Assembly: GCF_019263745.1 (NCBI RefSeq)
Contig: NZ_CP077107.1
Span: 2,914,001-2,978,000 of the forward strand
Length of the DNA stretch: 64,000 nt
Direction of reading: 5' to 3'
Source: Methanospirillum hungatei
Lineage (GTDB): Archaea; Halobacteriota; Methanomicrobia; Methanomicrobiales; Methanospirillaceae
The translations under genes were made by a program, and so were the position numbers. Positions 18,248 through 28,015 of this stretch are shown in pieces. A model generated the notes under the pieces. It was not told the origin of the DNA. It worked only from the letters and a program-made list of their open reading frames with translations, and ran no database searches. Position 1 is the first letter of the stretch. Each line of letters begins with the position of its first letter.

Positions 18248-19775
18248 ATTCTGCGGTGATATCCTCAAAGGTAAATGACGCATAGATCATCCCCAGCATC
18301 TCGAGATCAGAATCGGAGGATGTGCATACCACTGCCGGTTTCTGATGGACAAAAGTCATGAGAATATCAGGATTTGGCTCACCGCTAAATAACTCATCCA
18401 CATCGGTCTGAATAGTAAACCGGTATGGGTCCAGATTGCCAAAAAAGAAATCCTTGTACTCTGCTATCTGCTCCGGGGTTGCATTGTAGGCCCAGTCTGC
18501 TGCGTCTGCCACGGTCACATCAACAGGAATCCACCCATATTCGGGGAGATAAAACTCTGCCCAGAAATGCGTTCCCTGATGTCCTGGTACTATCTGATAC
18601 CCACCTGGAGCCCGTGCAGGGATTCCTACTGCCCGACAGAGAGCCGAAAAGTATACACTCTGGGTTCCACAATCTCCAAATCCTGTTTCATGTACAAAAT
18701 CTGATTCACTTATGTTCATTGCGGTAAGGTGACTATGTGGCACATTACTATAGGGAAGGGTGTTAAGGATATAATTATAAATCAATTTTGCTTTTTTATA
18801 TGGGTTTTTCTCATCACCAACTATCTCATGTGCCAATTCAACAATTTCAGGAGTTACGTTGATATTTGGCTGACTGTGAGTGTATCTCTGGTATAACATT
18901 GATGAGGTATCGTATCCGCTGATCAGATCCGGGTTTACGTTATTAATCCGTGGACTTGTCGTCACCGCCACCTCAACCGACGTGTTGACATATTCACTTG
19001 TCACCTCATCAAGTGGGATCTCAAAATAAACCTCCCCAATTGTGCCCGTTGTTACCGGACCAGAGATTACATCGTCCTCAGGTTCTAGTGAAAGGACTGA
19101 AATGTTCGTTTGGCTCTCTATTTCTACTGGTAAGGGCAGCCATATCTGCAATGTTCCATTATCTGGCAACAAATTGCGTGGAATGCTCATTTTACCGGTT
19201 CCAACAAAAGTGTGGTTTTGATAGAGCGGGTTTTTTTCATCACGGGGAGCGCTAATATAGGGCATAATCTGGTCAAAAAATGGGGATTCATTCAGTGACC
19301 TTGTCATATTCTGGCTCAATGTTTTGTTTTGGTACTGAACATTCCGTGCAATTCCTTCATAATAATACGTTTTTCCGTCAGATACGAACTGAATAGAGGC
19401 TCCAGGTTTTAAAAAGGCTGATCGTTCATCATGTGAGAATTGGGGAAATGTATGAGCAATGGTCTCATCCGCGCTGGTCTGGTTATAGATCATCTCGCTA
19501 AACATCCAACTTATCCGTTTTGCCTGTCGGAGAGCATCCAGTTTTTTTTCCTGATTCCCTTCTGCAGCATATTCCACCGAACTGTTCATAAAAAAGTAGT
19601 ATGCCTCTTCAAACCTTGAGTCATTCATAGCTTTTTCAGCCTGTTGAAATAGAATTTCTGGGGATTGTATTTCATCCGCTGTGATACTTGTTCCTGTAAT
19701 AAGAATCAGGAATAATATCATTCCTGTATATAACCGTCCAACCATTGTTCTTCTACCTGATTGAGTAGTACTCAT
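18246..19775 (-). CDS. Secreted transglutaminase-like protein
   Basis: A 509-residue exported protein. Residues about 13-33 are a hydrophobic signal or anchor. The C-terminal transglutaminase-like domain has the triad C369 (GFGDCGTQS), H403 (GTHFWAEF) and D419 (IPVDVTVAD). The middle (about 190-290) looks like beta-sandwich. Archaeal members probably act as peptidases or amidases rather than as cross-linkers; substrate unknown. A second ATG at residue 11 would also give a good signal peptide. Confidence 0.85.
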   Translation of the reverse strand: MSTTQSGRRTMVGRLYTGMILFLILITGTSITADEIQSPEILFQQAEKAMNDSRFEEAYYFFMNSSVEYAAEGNQEKKLDALRQAKRISWMFSEMIYNQTSADETIAHTFPQFSHDERSAFLKPGASIQFVSDGKTYYYEGIARNVQYQNKTLSQNMTRSLNESPFFDQIMPYISAPRDEKNPLYQNHTFVGTGKMSIPRNLLPDNGTLQIWLPLPVEIESQTNISVLSLEPEDDVISGPVTTGTIGEVYFEIPLDEVTSEYVNTSVEVAVTTSPRINNVNPDLISGYDTSSMLYQRYTHSQPNINVTPEIVELAHEIVGDEKNPYKKAKLIYNYILNTLPYSNVPHSHLTAMNISESDFVHETGFGDCGTQSVYFSALCRAVGIPARAPGGYQIVPGHQGTHFWAEFYLPEYGWIPVDVTVADAADWAYNATPEQIAEYKDFFFGNLDPYRFTIQTDVDELFSGEPNPDILMTFVHQKPAVVCTSSDSDLEMLGMIYASFTFEDITAE

Positions 19776-19908
19776 TTATAATAAAAAACCTCTTTGATCG
19801 TAGGAATTCTTTATAATCTGACTCTCTGAAAAAAGAACCTGAAAAAATTGACAATCGTTTTATTCTGGATGACACCAGGTTTATTACCCTGGTAGTCAAT
19901 TACTCACC

Positions 19909-20202
19909 ATGCTTACCTTTATTTTACTTGGAAGATTGACAAACCTGGCCCTGGAACAGGCACGGGAGTTTAAGGAACGAGATAGGAGAGCAGCTGATAT
20001 TATCAAAAAGGCCGGCGGTAATTTAGTTTCTCTTTATTATACCTTTGGACAATATGATTTTGTTGCTATTATCGAAGCACCATCACAAGATGTCATGACC
20101 ATGATTCTCTTTGAAATTGGAAGGTTTAGTACAGTAAGTTCAGAGACATTAATGGCGATGCCACCTGAACAACTCTATTCAGTAATTGATAAATACCATT
20201 AA
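19909..20202 (+). CDS. GYD-domain protein
   Basis: A 97-residue protein of the GYD family. The pattern of a first strand FILLGRLTN, a helix with RRAADIIKKAGG, and the segment YYTFGQYDFVAIIEAP is typical; the family has a dimeric alpha/beta-barrel-like fold. Function unknown. It stands alone, with an AT-rich upstream region. Confidence 0.85.
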   Translation: MLTFILLGRLTNLALEQAREFKERDRRAADIIKKAGGNLVSLYYTFGQYDFVAIIEAPSQDVMTMILFEIGRFSTVSSETLMAMPPEQLYSVIDKYH

Positions 20203-20231
20203 TCAAGATGAAATAACATTGAAGATATCGA

Positions 20232-22271
20232 TCAATCAGAGCCTGAATCATACCTATAGGCCCCTTTTGGGATTTTCATTTCAAATCTGGCCCCTTCCTG
20301 ATAGATACCGGTTTCATGAATTTCTATACCGGTAATAGATAATATTTCTCTGACCAGGAAAAGGCCTAGTCCTGAGCCTTGACCCGAACCATATCCCTTA
20401 TTGAATATTTTTTCTTTATTCTCCGGTTCTATTCCCTGTCCATTATCGGTGTAGGAAAGGAGCAAATCTTCACTTTCAGATTCTATTGATGCAGTCAAGG
20501 TTATTGTATCAACTGTTTTTCCATGAATTATTGAGTTTCTGATTAATTGTTCGAATCCCTGTTCCAGAAGAGGATCAGCATAGATTTCCAATGATCCAGT
20601 TGTGACAACATGAGCAATTGACCTTGATGATAAATGTGAAAATGCATAAATGGTAATTTCATTTACATTCTGCCATTTTGGATGACTCTGACCCAGCCCT
20701 TGATATGCTTGCAGATATTTTACAAGTTCTTCTACCTTTTTGAGCGATTCATGGCATTTGTTATGATAAAGAATACGCTCCTCATCTGATTGTGCTTCAC
20801 GAACAATCTCAAAGTATCCACCAAGAATGAAAATCTGGTTCATTATTTCATTACTGGTTATTGAATTGAGGATCCTGAGTTTTTCTCTTGCCTGATGAAG
20901 CATAAGATCAAGTGTTTTTTGTTCGGTAATGTCATTCATTACTATGAGGATCTTCTCTCCTCCACTTTGCCAACTTATTCTTTTTGAGAATACCTGAAAG
21001 TGATGATTTATTGTCTGTATAAAAAGCTCTTTTACTGTTTGTGTCTCTCCTGGAATAATGTCCTGTATTATGCACAATTTTGGACATGTTTCATCTTTTT
21101 TCAGGAATATGGTTTGGCAGGACTGTCCTAATACACTCTCTCCAAAATATTTTTTTGCAGTCGGATTCGCGTATATGATGTATTTATCATCTGGATCAAT
21201 TACAAACACGAGTGACTCCATACTTTCAAGGATTGATACTAACTGGGCCTTTTCCTGACCAATTGCACGTTCGATCGATACTTGAATCTGTTTTTCCTGT
21301 ATCTGTTTTCGTTGCCTGAATAAAAGCAAAATAAAGAAGGATACCATTACAAATATGCTGATGATTATCAATACAATACTCGTAAGGAAGGATTGCATAT
21401 CAGCTACAACCACTTTTCTGGGTGTAATAAAAAAAAGATCCCAATATGAATCTTCTAATGCGAGAGGTTTGTGTACTATATCATAGAGACCTGGTTCAAA
21501 TGGAAATGATCCATTGTTTGGTATTAAGAATGTATGTATGTCTGCCTGATGCGAATTGATTCCTTCAAATGATTTAGGAAATGAGGGAATCTCTTTGTAT
21601 TGTTCAAAAAAACTGGCTCCGTAATCACTTTTGAATGGTGAATGAAGAATTATTCCATCGCCTGATACAAGCCATGCTTTTCCTCCTTTTGTTAATTCTA
21701 CTTGAGATAATTTCTTTTCAAAGACTGTTGTAAATGGAATTAATATTGCGACGCTGCCATCAAATGTTCCATTGAGAAAAATCGGATAATGGTACGCAAG
21801 AGCGTTATATCCCTGAATTGATTGAAAAATATCAGACAATACTGGTTTTTGAGTTTGTTGGATCTTTTGTACATGTGACTGGTTTGAAATATTGGTTCCG
21901 ATCAGTTCAGGTCTTTCGGGATATGTATATACGACTTTACCATTTCTGTCAACACGTGATATCGCACTGATTTCGTCCTGATTTAATTCATAATAAAACT
22001 TTAAGATCCGTTTGCCCTGGTCGGTAGTTGTTATGATATCTTGTCTTGTACTTAATTTTTGCAATGCAGTGCGATATGCAGTGAATTGATCGAGAATTTC
22101 ATTGTCAACCTGATTTAAAATTGAAAATCCCTGATCATAAACTCTCTGAACCACTTCCTCTTCATATTCATAATAAAGAAGGCCTAAAAGAATACCCAGA
22201 ATAAGAAAAATTGCGACAAATAAAAGAGTATATGGAATATATGGGGGCAAACGGAATGAATAGTCTTTCAT
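20232..22271 (-). CDS. Sensor histidine kinase-like protein lacking the phospho-acceptor His
   Basis: A 679-residue membrane sensor: TM1 (14-33), an extracellular double-cache domain (about 40-285), TM2 (295-318), a PAS domain (about 345-450) and a C-terminal HATPase domain. The HATPase boxes are intact: N579 (RNSIIHG), DNGQGI (609-614) and GSGLGL (632-637). The dimerisation segment reads SITSNEIMNQ (470-479), whereas relatives in this order have SITRHDILNQ; the acceptor His is therefore N474. It may act as an ATP-binding sensor or heterodimer partner rather than as a classical kinase. Confidence 0.88.
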   Translation of the reverse strand: MKDYSFRLPPYIPYTLLFVAIFLILGILLGLLYYEYEEEVVQRVYDQGFSILNQVDNEILDQFTAYRTALQKLSTRQDIITTTDQGKRILKFYYELNQDEISAISRVDRNGKVVYTYPERPELIGTNISNQSHVQKIQQTQKPVLSDIFQSIQGYNALAYHYPIFLNGTFDGSVAILIPFTTVFEKKLSQVELTKGGKAWLVSGDGIILHSPFKSDYGASFFEQYKEIPSFPKSFEGINSHQADIHTFLIPNNGSFPFEPGLYDIVHKPLALEDSYWDLFFITPRKVVVADMQSFLTSIVLIIISIFVMVSFFILLLFRQRKQIQEKQIQVSIERAIGQEKAQLVSILESMESLVFVIDPDDKYIIYANPTAKKYFGESVLGQSCQTIFLKKDETCPKLCIIQDIIPGETQTVKELFIQTINHHFQVFSKRISWQSGGEKILIVMNDITEQKTLDLMLHQAREKLRILNSITSNEIMNQIFILGGYFEIVREAQSDEERILYHNKCHESLKKVEELVKYLQAYQGLGQSHPKWQNVNEITIYAFSHLSSRSIAHVVTTGSLEIYADPLLEQGFEQLIRNSIIHGKTVDTITLTASIESESEDLLLSYTDNGQGIEPENKEKIFNKGYGSGQGSGLGLFLVREILSITGIEIHETGIYQEGARFEMKIPKGAYRYDSGSD

Positions 22272-22444
22272 TTCATGTATCTCTCTTCTTCTCTTCGTTC
22301 TGGTTATGTTTAGAGCAAATATCGTTTTGTCTATTATATTTTACTTATCAAGGTGGATTATAATAATTTCCTACTGTAAATTTCTGGTAAGCCAATGTCA
22401 TATCTCAATAAAGCATGTTGACTAATACTATTAAGATAAATTTC

Positions 22445-23119
22445 ATGGTTTCAGATATCGGATATTTGGTCGGAGCAGTTGGAACATTTTTTGCAATCCT
22501 GGATCCATTTGGAAACCTTCCCTTTTTTATTGCATATACCAGTTCGCTCAGTTCACATGTCCGGAAAAAAACCGCTCTGTACCTGTCTGTATTTATTTTT
22601 TCAGCGATGGCAATATTTCTCTTTTCTGGTCAGATGGTTCTGAGTTTTTTCCATATATCGCTGCCTGCTTTCCAGATAGCAGGAGGCATAATTCTCTTCG
22701 GTGTTGCCCTGTCAATGATGAGCGGAACACATACCATAACCATGAACAAAGTTATCTCTGATACCGGAAAGGAGATGCTTCTTGAGAAGAACGAATCCAT
22801 TCTACCGACCATTATTGTCCCGCTTGGCATCCCGCTCTATGTTGGTCCGGGATCGATTGCTGCAGCCATTCTTTTTGGGAGTAATGCACCGACAGAAACA
22901 GCATTCCTCGGAGGACTGCTTGTCATCCTTCTTATTGTCATCTTCATTACTCTGCTTAATATGAGTTCGGATTTCATAGGCAAGGTGTTTGGAAACCAGG
23001 GAATTGAGATCCTGGTCCGTCTGATGGGGCTTGTCCTTGCAGCAATTGCTGTCCAATTGACTCTGGAGGGGATCACAGGAGCGATCACCACCATGATCCT
23101 CCCTTCCCTGTCCGGATAA
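22445..23119 (+). CDS. MarC-family membrane protein
   Basis: A 224-residue integral membrane protein with about six helices. The N-terminal FFAILDPFGNLPFF and the central LPTIIVPLGIPLYVGPGSIAA are the MarC/UPF0056 marks. Transport function is unproven in this family. The start chosen places DPFGN at residue 20, as in relatives; an ATG at 22415 would add ten residues. It converges on the metallo-hydrolase, one base apart. Confidence 0.88.
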   Translation: MVSDIGYLVGAVGTFFAILDPFGNLPFFIAYTSSLSSHVRKKTALYLSVFIFSAMAIFLFSGQMVLSFFHISLPAFQIAGGIILFGVALSMMSGTHTITMNKVISDTGKEMLLEKNESILPTIIVPLGIPLYVGPGSIAAAILFGSNAPTETAFLGGLLVILLIVIFITLLNMSSDFIGKVFGNQGIEILVRLMGLVLAAIAVQLTLEGITGAITTMILPSLSG

Positions 23120-23120
23120 A

Positions 23121-23867
23121 TTACATTTTGATGACCATATCATCCATGCCTATAATTACATCAGAAAACTGAGGGCCGATATTTTTTATTGCACTTCGCT
23201 GATCAAGTGATGCATAGAGATCTGCGGCAAAATGAACCAGTGCCAGTCGTTTTGCCCTTGCCTCAGTCGCAAGACGAACTGCTACTTCAGGGTTTAAATG
23301 AGGCCATCCGGGATTTTCCTGTCCGGGGAGATAGGCACATTCGGTAATAAGAAGATCTGCATCTGCTCCCAGGGTTAAAATACCCTCACATGGTCCGGTA
23401 TCTGTGCAGAACGTAATTGTTTTTGAAAGTTCAAACCGGTACCCGAAAACCGGCTGATTATGAACAAGGAATGCAGTCTGAACCGGAATCTGGAGATTAC
23501 ACCTGCCTTCTACTAGTTCCATTATCGTAACTGGGTAGGTCAGTTCACTCAGGGGGACGGTGTAGGGATACCCGATAAATTTGGATAACATATGAGCCCC
23601 CGGAGGACCATAGATGGACAGACCGCCTTCAAACTGACACCGAGCCAGAGTATGAAGGCCGGATATATGATCCAGGTGAAAATGAGAGAAGAACAAGAGG
23701 GCAGGTTTTTGTATGGATGGATATACATCCGGAATCTTTGTAAAACCCTCTCCAGCGTCGAGAATGATAAAACAGTCAGGAGTATCAATGGTGATGCAGG
23801 TGGTATACCCTGTTTTCGAGGTGTACCATCCGTTCGTTCCATGAAAAATTACTGTGATCTCTTCCAT
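23121..23867 (-). CDS. MBL-fold hydrolase (RNase Z-like subgroup)
   Basis: A 248-residue metallo-beta-lactamase-fold protein. The metal site is visible in FSHFHLDHISG (HxHxDH), in CTDTG (about residue 150) and in LVHFAADLY near the end. Overall order resembles the RNase Z/ElaC and phosphonate-PhnP relatives, but without the RNase Z exosite, so a small-molecule phosphodiesterase or lactonase is as likely as a tRNA nuclease. Confidence 0.8.
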   Translation of the reverse strand: MEEITVIFHGTNGWYTSKTGYTTCITIDTPDCFIILDAGEGFTKIPDVYPSIQKPALLFFSHFHLDHISGLHTLARCQFEGGLSIYGPPGAHMLSKFIGYPYTVPLSELTYPVTIMELVEGRCNLQIPVQTAFLVHNQPVFGYRFELSKTITFCTDTGPCEGILTLGADADLLITECAYLPGQENPGWPHLNPEVAVRLATEARAKRLALVHFAADLYASLDQRSAIKNIGPQFSDVIIGMDDMVIKM

Positions 23868-23956
23868 TATATCATGAATACATCGAACTCATAAACTGAT
23901 ATAAGGCGTGTTCCAGTCTCAACAAATGACATTAACTCTTAAAAAAAGAGATGAAA

Positions 23957-24460
23957 TCAATAGATATAGGTCTGCGATGATCTGCCTCTGATTACCCCAA
24001 TCACTCCATACGCAATCAGATAACACCCGATAAACACGACAAGGAGTTGCATCCCGTCCTGGGGATAAAGAATGAGATAAAACCCGACAAAAATGCTCAA
24101 CAACCCTCCGATAATCAGAAAAATCCAGGATATACGGTCCTGAACAAACCCAGACGAAAACCCGAGTTGCATGATACCCATCATGAGGATAATGACCCCC
24201 AGTAAGATCCCCATAAGCGAGACCGTCATATCAGGGTTGAATAGAGCATACAGACTAACACATACACCGATAATTCCAAGGAGCATAAACGGAACAGAAA
24301 ACCCTGATCCTCTCACTGAATAGCCAATACCCACAATAATCAGCGATATCAGGAATATTACTGCGGCAAGAAACACCCCGATGATGCCAGGGATAAAGGG
24401 GGAAAAGACGAGCATAAGAAGACCGATGAGTATGGCTACCACAGTAGTCTGTCTGGACAT
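23957..24460 (-). CDS. DUF308 (HdeD-like) membrane protein
   Basis: A 167-residue protein with six predicted membrane helices in three hairpins. Repeated patterns such as LYALFNPDMTVSLMGILLG and FYLILYPQDGMQLLVVFIG are DUF308 repeats, as in HdeD. The chosen ATG follows GGTGA by seven bases; upstream ATGs in the same frame lack such a site. It lies 88 bp downstream of the radical SAM gene on the same strand and may be its partner, though nothing in its sequence demands this. Confidence 0.8.
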   Translation of the reverse strand: MSRQTTVVAILIGLLMLVFSPFIPGIIGVFLAAVIFLISLIIVGIGYSVRGSGFSVPFMLLGIIGVCVSLYALFNPDMTVSLMGILLGVIILMMGIMQLGFSSGFVQDRISWIFLIIGGLLSIFVGFYLILYPQDGMQLLVVFIGCYLIAYGVIGVIRGRSSQTYIY

Positions 24461-24548
24461 ACCCGTGCTCACCCAGATCATGTTCATACAGGATGATTGT
24501 ACCACCATCCATAAATCCGAATTGATCCCTAATCAGATGGAGGGATGA

Positions 24549-25715
24549 TTATTGCATAGCAATCTTCTGCATGAGAGCCATTATTCCAGGTTTTTGTTTT
24601 CCCAAACCTGTGCCCGTCTGCCCAGGTCCGAATCCCCCGAACATCGGTGGTGCATCAAACATCTCGGTATTCATCCGATCGGTGATTTCATCAAATATCC
24701 GTTTATATGCAATACAATGAGGATCAACACCGGTGATCTCTCCACCGGACGGGGCAATTGCATTATACGGGCATCCTCCCCGGCAATACCGGATGTGGGA
24801 ACAGGATGAACAATGGGTATCCACGTAGGCTTTGAAATCATTCATAAGGCGGCCTGCCTTTGATTCATCAAGTTCTTTCTGTGTCGGCCGGTCACGGACA
24901 TTGCCCATGACATATTCTTCCATGCCGACAAACCGGTAACAAGGATAGATATTCCCATCCGGACCGATGGCATAGGTATTTCCCATACAGTCGGCAAAAG
25001 TGCAGACATTCCCCCTTCTCGTAAAGACACACCGGACCAGGTCATTGATGTTCATAATGTCAATCTCATGGTAGTGGTCAAGTGACTGATCCAGGAGATA
25101 GACTAGGAGAGCCCCAAATTTCTCCGGGGCCAGCGCCCACTCATTTGGGCTGTCACTTCGAAGTGAAGGAAGTGCCGGATGAAGTTTCATCGTAAAACCC
25201 TGGTCGATGAAAAACTGTACGATGGGCTCCCGCTGTTTTTCAGAATAGCCGGTAAATGTACAGATGAACCTGACATTCAGGCCATGCTCCCGTGCAACCC
25301 GGTACCCTTCCATCGTCTTTTGAAAATACCCGTCACCCCGCTGATAATCGGTTATATCCTCAGGACCATCGATACTAGATCCAATGGGAATATGGTATTC
25401 TGCAAAAATCTTCGCAAGTTCCGGAGTCATTCGCCATAGGTTTGTCTGAATCGCGAATGAGGGTTTATTTTTCGCTAGACCCTGTGCAAGAATGGGGAGA
25501 GCCGCACGATAAAAGGCAGATCCGGCAAGGAGAGGTTCACCGCCATGAAAGGTTATCGTGACCGGATCATCCCGAAAATCTGAAAGCCAGGATACGACAT
25601 CCCTTACAACCTGAATATTCATCACTGGAGATCCTTCTTCCGAGCTCCAGCAGTATTTACAATTGGATGGGCAGCCAAGAGTCGGGATTATCATAATATG
25701 AAAAGGGGTTTTCAT
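24549..25715 (-). CDS. Radical SAM/SPASM peptide-modifying enzyme
   Basis: A 388-residue radical SAM enzyme. The cluster motif is C15-x3-C19-x2-C22; FHGGEPLL follows as in anaerobic sulfatase-maturase relatives. A SPASM domain (about residues 235-345) holds CTFADC, YPCYRF, HCSSCSHIRYC and CPYNA cysteines for auxiliary clusters. From memory this matches a methanogen family of putative peptide-modifying enzymes named after a Methanospirillum protein. The tail (about 355-388) is Gly- and Pro-rich. I found no Cys-rich precursor peptide gene in the 410 bp upstream or the 88 bp downstream. Confidence 0.88.
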   Translation of the reverse strand: MKTPFHIMIIPTLGCPSNCKYCWSSEEGSPVMNIQVVRDVVSWLSDFRDDPVTITFHGGEPLLAGSAFYRAALPILAQGLAKNKPSFAIQTNLWRMTPELAKIFAEYHIPIGSSIDGPEDITDYQRGDGYFQKTMEGYRVAREHGLNVRFICTFTGYSEKQREPIVQFFIDQGFTMKLHPALPSLRSDSPNEWALAPEKFGALLVYLLDQSLDHYHEIDIMNINDLVRCVFTRRGNVCTFADCMGNTYAIGPDGNIYPCYRFVGMEEYVMGNVRDRPTQKELDESKAGRLMNDFKAYVDTHCSSCSHIRYCRGGCPYNAIAPSGGEITGVDPHCIAYKRIFDEITDRMNTEMFDAPPMFGGFGPGQTGTGLGKQKPGIMALMQKIAMQ

Positions 25716-26125
25716 CGGTCTACCACAATTCTCCTGAATAAGTACTCCTCCGAAGACTTATTAGATGCACCATTTGGTCTGTATCATGGATAAGAAATCA
25801 CTATATGTTGTATGAGCATGTTTTGTGATAGTCAGCGCACGCTGCCGTTTAACTCTCAATTAATGGATTACCATCAAGAATTCATATATCCGTCATGTCT
25901 GTCCTATTGAGGTAAATCCGCTCTTTTCCTCATGTATCGTTTATTTTTCAGTGAAAACACCCATTATAAAAAAGCCCACTGTTCTCTTGGTGAAGAGTTC
26001 AGGATAGATTCTAAGATCCCTTTGATCCGAAAGAGGACTATATTTCATATCACAATGAACAGGAGAGGATATGAACAAAATCTGGATTTCGAATATGTCA
26101 ATATGATGTGCTGTCAATTTCATAC
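25716..26125. other. 410-bp stretch without a convincing gene
   Basis: This region separates the radical SAM gene (leftward) from alkD (rightward). It is AT-rich and should contain both divergent promoters. Two short plus-strand frames (32 codons with ATG at 25813; 72 codons from 25932) have no ribosome site and no recognisable motif, and the longer one runs into alkD. I see no RNA gene or repeat. Confidence 0.5.
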
Positions 26126-26842
26126 ATGGATCCGATCATCCGGAAGATAAAAGAGGAATTGTCTACCTCCATCGACGAAAAGACTAAAACCAGTTATCAG
26201 CGGTTTTTCAAGCAAGAAGTGAAAGCGTACGGATGTAAATCTGCCGGGGTATCAAAGATTGCTAAAAAATACTGGAAAGAAGTGAATACCAGAAGTAAAC
26301 AAGAAATATTCTCTCTCTGCGAGGAACTTTTTCTGTCAGGATATCTGGAAGAGACGGGTATTGTTGCTTCCTGGGTCCCTAACCTCAAAGACCAGTTCGA
26401 GCCAGAAGACATGATCACCTTCAGACATTGGATTATGAACTATATCACCAACTGGGCTGCATGTGACAGTTTTTGTAACCACTCGATGGGTGACTTTATC
26501 GATAAGTATCCTGATTTTATCGGTGAATTAAAAACATGGACCCATTCTGAAAACCAGTGGATGAGGCGAGCAGCTGCTGTCTCTCTCATTATTCCGGCAA
26601 AGCGTGGAAAATACCTGGATGATGTTCTTGAGATAGCCGATGCTCTGCTTACTGATGAGGATGATCTGGTCAGGAAGGGATATGGCTGGCTATTAAAAGA
26701 AGCAAGCAGACAGCATGAGGATATTATTTTTGAGTATGTTCTTGCTCATAAAAAAGAGATGCCACGAACGTCACTCCGCTATGCAATTGAACTCATGCCA
26801 AAAGAGAGACGGGCAGAAGCGATGAAAAAGGACTGGAAATAG
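26126..26842 (+). CDS. AlkD-like DNA alkylation repair protein
   Basis: A 238-residue all-helical HEAT-repeat DNA glycosylase relative. Marks include the N-terminal MDPIIRKIKEEL, FKQEVKAYGCK, the central WAACDSFCNHSMG, and WMRRAAAVSLI. AlkD removes bulky or cationic alkylated bases without flipping them. I chose the ATG at 26126; an in-frame GTG at 26108 would add six residues. Confidence 0.88.
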   Translation: MDPIIRKIKEELSTSIDEKTKTSYQRFFKQEVKAYGCKSAGVSKIAKKYWKEVNTRSKQEIFSLCEELFLSGYLEETGIVASWVPNLKDQFEPEDMITFRHWIMNYITNWAACDSFCNHSMGDFIDKYPDFIGELKTWTHSENQWMRRAAAVSLIIPAKRGKYLDDVLEIADALLTDEDDLVRKGYGWLLKEASRQHEDIIFEYVLAHKKEMPRTSLRYAIELMPKERRAEAMKKDWK

Positions 26843-26866
26843 TATCATCCCATATTTTTATTCAGA

Positions 26867-27955
26867 TCAGAAAATAGTATTGTCTTCAATAAACCGTTCA
26901 ATGACCTCTATCTCCCGTTCCAGACTGTCGCTTAATTCAAGTGCTTTTGCCCGGCTGAGATACTTTCTGGCTTCAAAGAAATCACCATCCTGTTTGCATT
27001 CTTCTGCATACGAGACCATCAGTTCGATGATCTTCGGATTCGGACCATAGGGGATATTTCGTTCATCCAGAATCTCACGACCATGGGAGAGAATAGCAGG
27101 CACATCCGGCTCTTTGCCAGCCTTTTCCTTGATATATGCCAGTTCCCGAGCGGTCTCTGGTGAGTCCTCCCACGTGGTGGCCATTAGGTAGCAGGTGACT
27201 GCTCCGGTATAATCACCCATTTCTGTCAGGTAATATCCCATATTCCGGTAGGCATGGGCCAGGTCATCAGGTTTCCAGGCATACTCAAAACATTGGTTCG
27301 TAAGATTGCGAAATTCATTCAGGATTCTCCCTTCCCGACACATATCAGCACGGGCAAACAATATGGAATCATTGACCGGACTCAGTTCTGAAAGGAACCT
27401 GAAAATAGCTCTGGCTTGATTCTTTTCTCCTTTTAACAAGGCGAGTTGTCCTGACTGGAATAGGATATCGCAGTTTTGATAGGGATGAACCTTAAAAGTC
27501 TGCTCCGGTGAGAGCCAGGTTATATAATATGCATACTCGATAAAATCCCGAAATGACAGATATTTTTCCTCTCCCTCATTCGGATGCTCAGCATAGGGAA
27601 GGATGTATAACAAAGCTGACTCTGCAGCCATTCCATTTCGTTCGTTCAGGAGTGAACGGACAGATCCAAGGACCGCTTCTACAATTATATCCGGATTTTG
27701 AACCCGGGACATGAAGGTCTGAAATTCAACATGAGAGAATGACTGGATTGCCAGAGATGCAAAGAGGTCAGATATCTCCTTCTGACATGGGTGTCCTGCA
27801 TAATGATGCTCCATATCAGTGAGGTATTCCATAACCTGACTCTTATCACTGGGAACATGGTCTCGGATGTGCGTTAGAATTCCTGCACAACTCTGTGGTG
27901 ATGTCATTCTCATCTCCAGAATCTGGTACCTCTGATAGGATTGGACTTGAGCCAT
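26867..27955 (-). CDS. TPR-like helical repeat protein
   Basis: A 362-residue soluble protein, helical throughout. Residues about 205-300 contain TPR-like patterns (AYRNMGYYLTEMGDYTGAVTCYLMAT) and residues 320-345 another (GDFFEARKYLSRAKAL). No enzyme motif is visible. It probably mediates protein contacts. It diverges from the DUF99 gene across 60 bp. Confidence 0.65.
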   Translation of the reverse strand: MAQVQSYQRYQILEMRMTSPQSCAGILTHIRDHVPSDKSQVMEYLTDMEHHYAGHPCQKEISDLFASLAIQSFSHVEFQTFMSRVQNPDIIVEAVLGSVRSLLNERNGMAAESALLYILPYAEHPNEGEEKYLSFRDFIEYAYYITWLSPEQTFKVHPYQNCDILFQSGQLALLKGEKNQARAIFRFLSELSPVNDSILFARADMCREGRILNEFRNLTNQCFEYAWKPDDLAHAYRNMGYYLTEMGDYTGAVTCYLMATTWEDSPETARELAYIKEKAGKEPDVPAILSHGREILDERNIPYGPNPKIIELMVSYAEECKQDGDFFEARKYLSRAKALELSDSLEREIEVIERFIEDNTIF

Positions 27956-28015
27956 GATGATACATACTTTTCAGGTTCGCAAGAATTCTAGTACCTGAAC
28001 AGATGATCTATTGAT

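Noticed and set aside
25813-26150. Short open frames (32 and 72 codons) upstream of alkD, considered as the precursor peptide for the radical SAM enzyme.
   Set aside because: They have two and three Cys only, no leader/core pattern and no ribosome site, and the longer one overlaps alkD.
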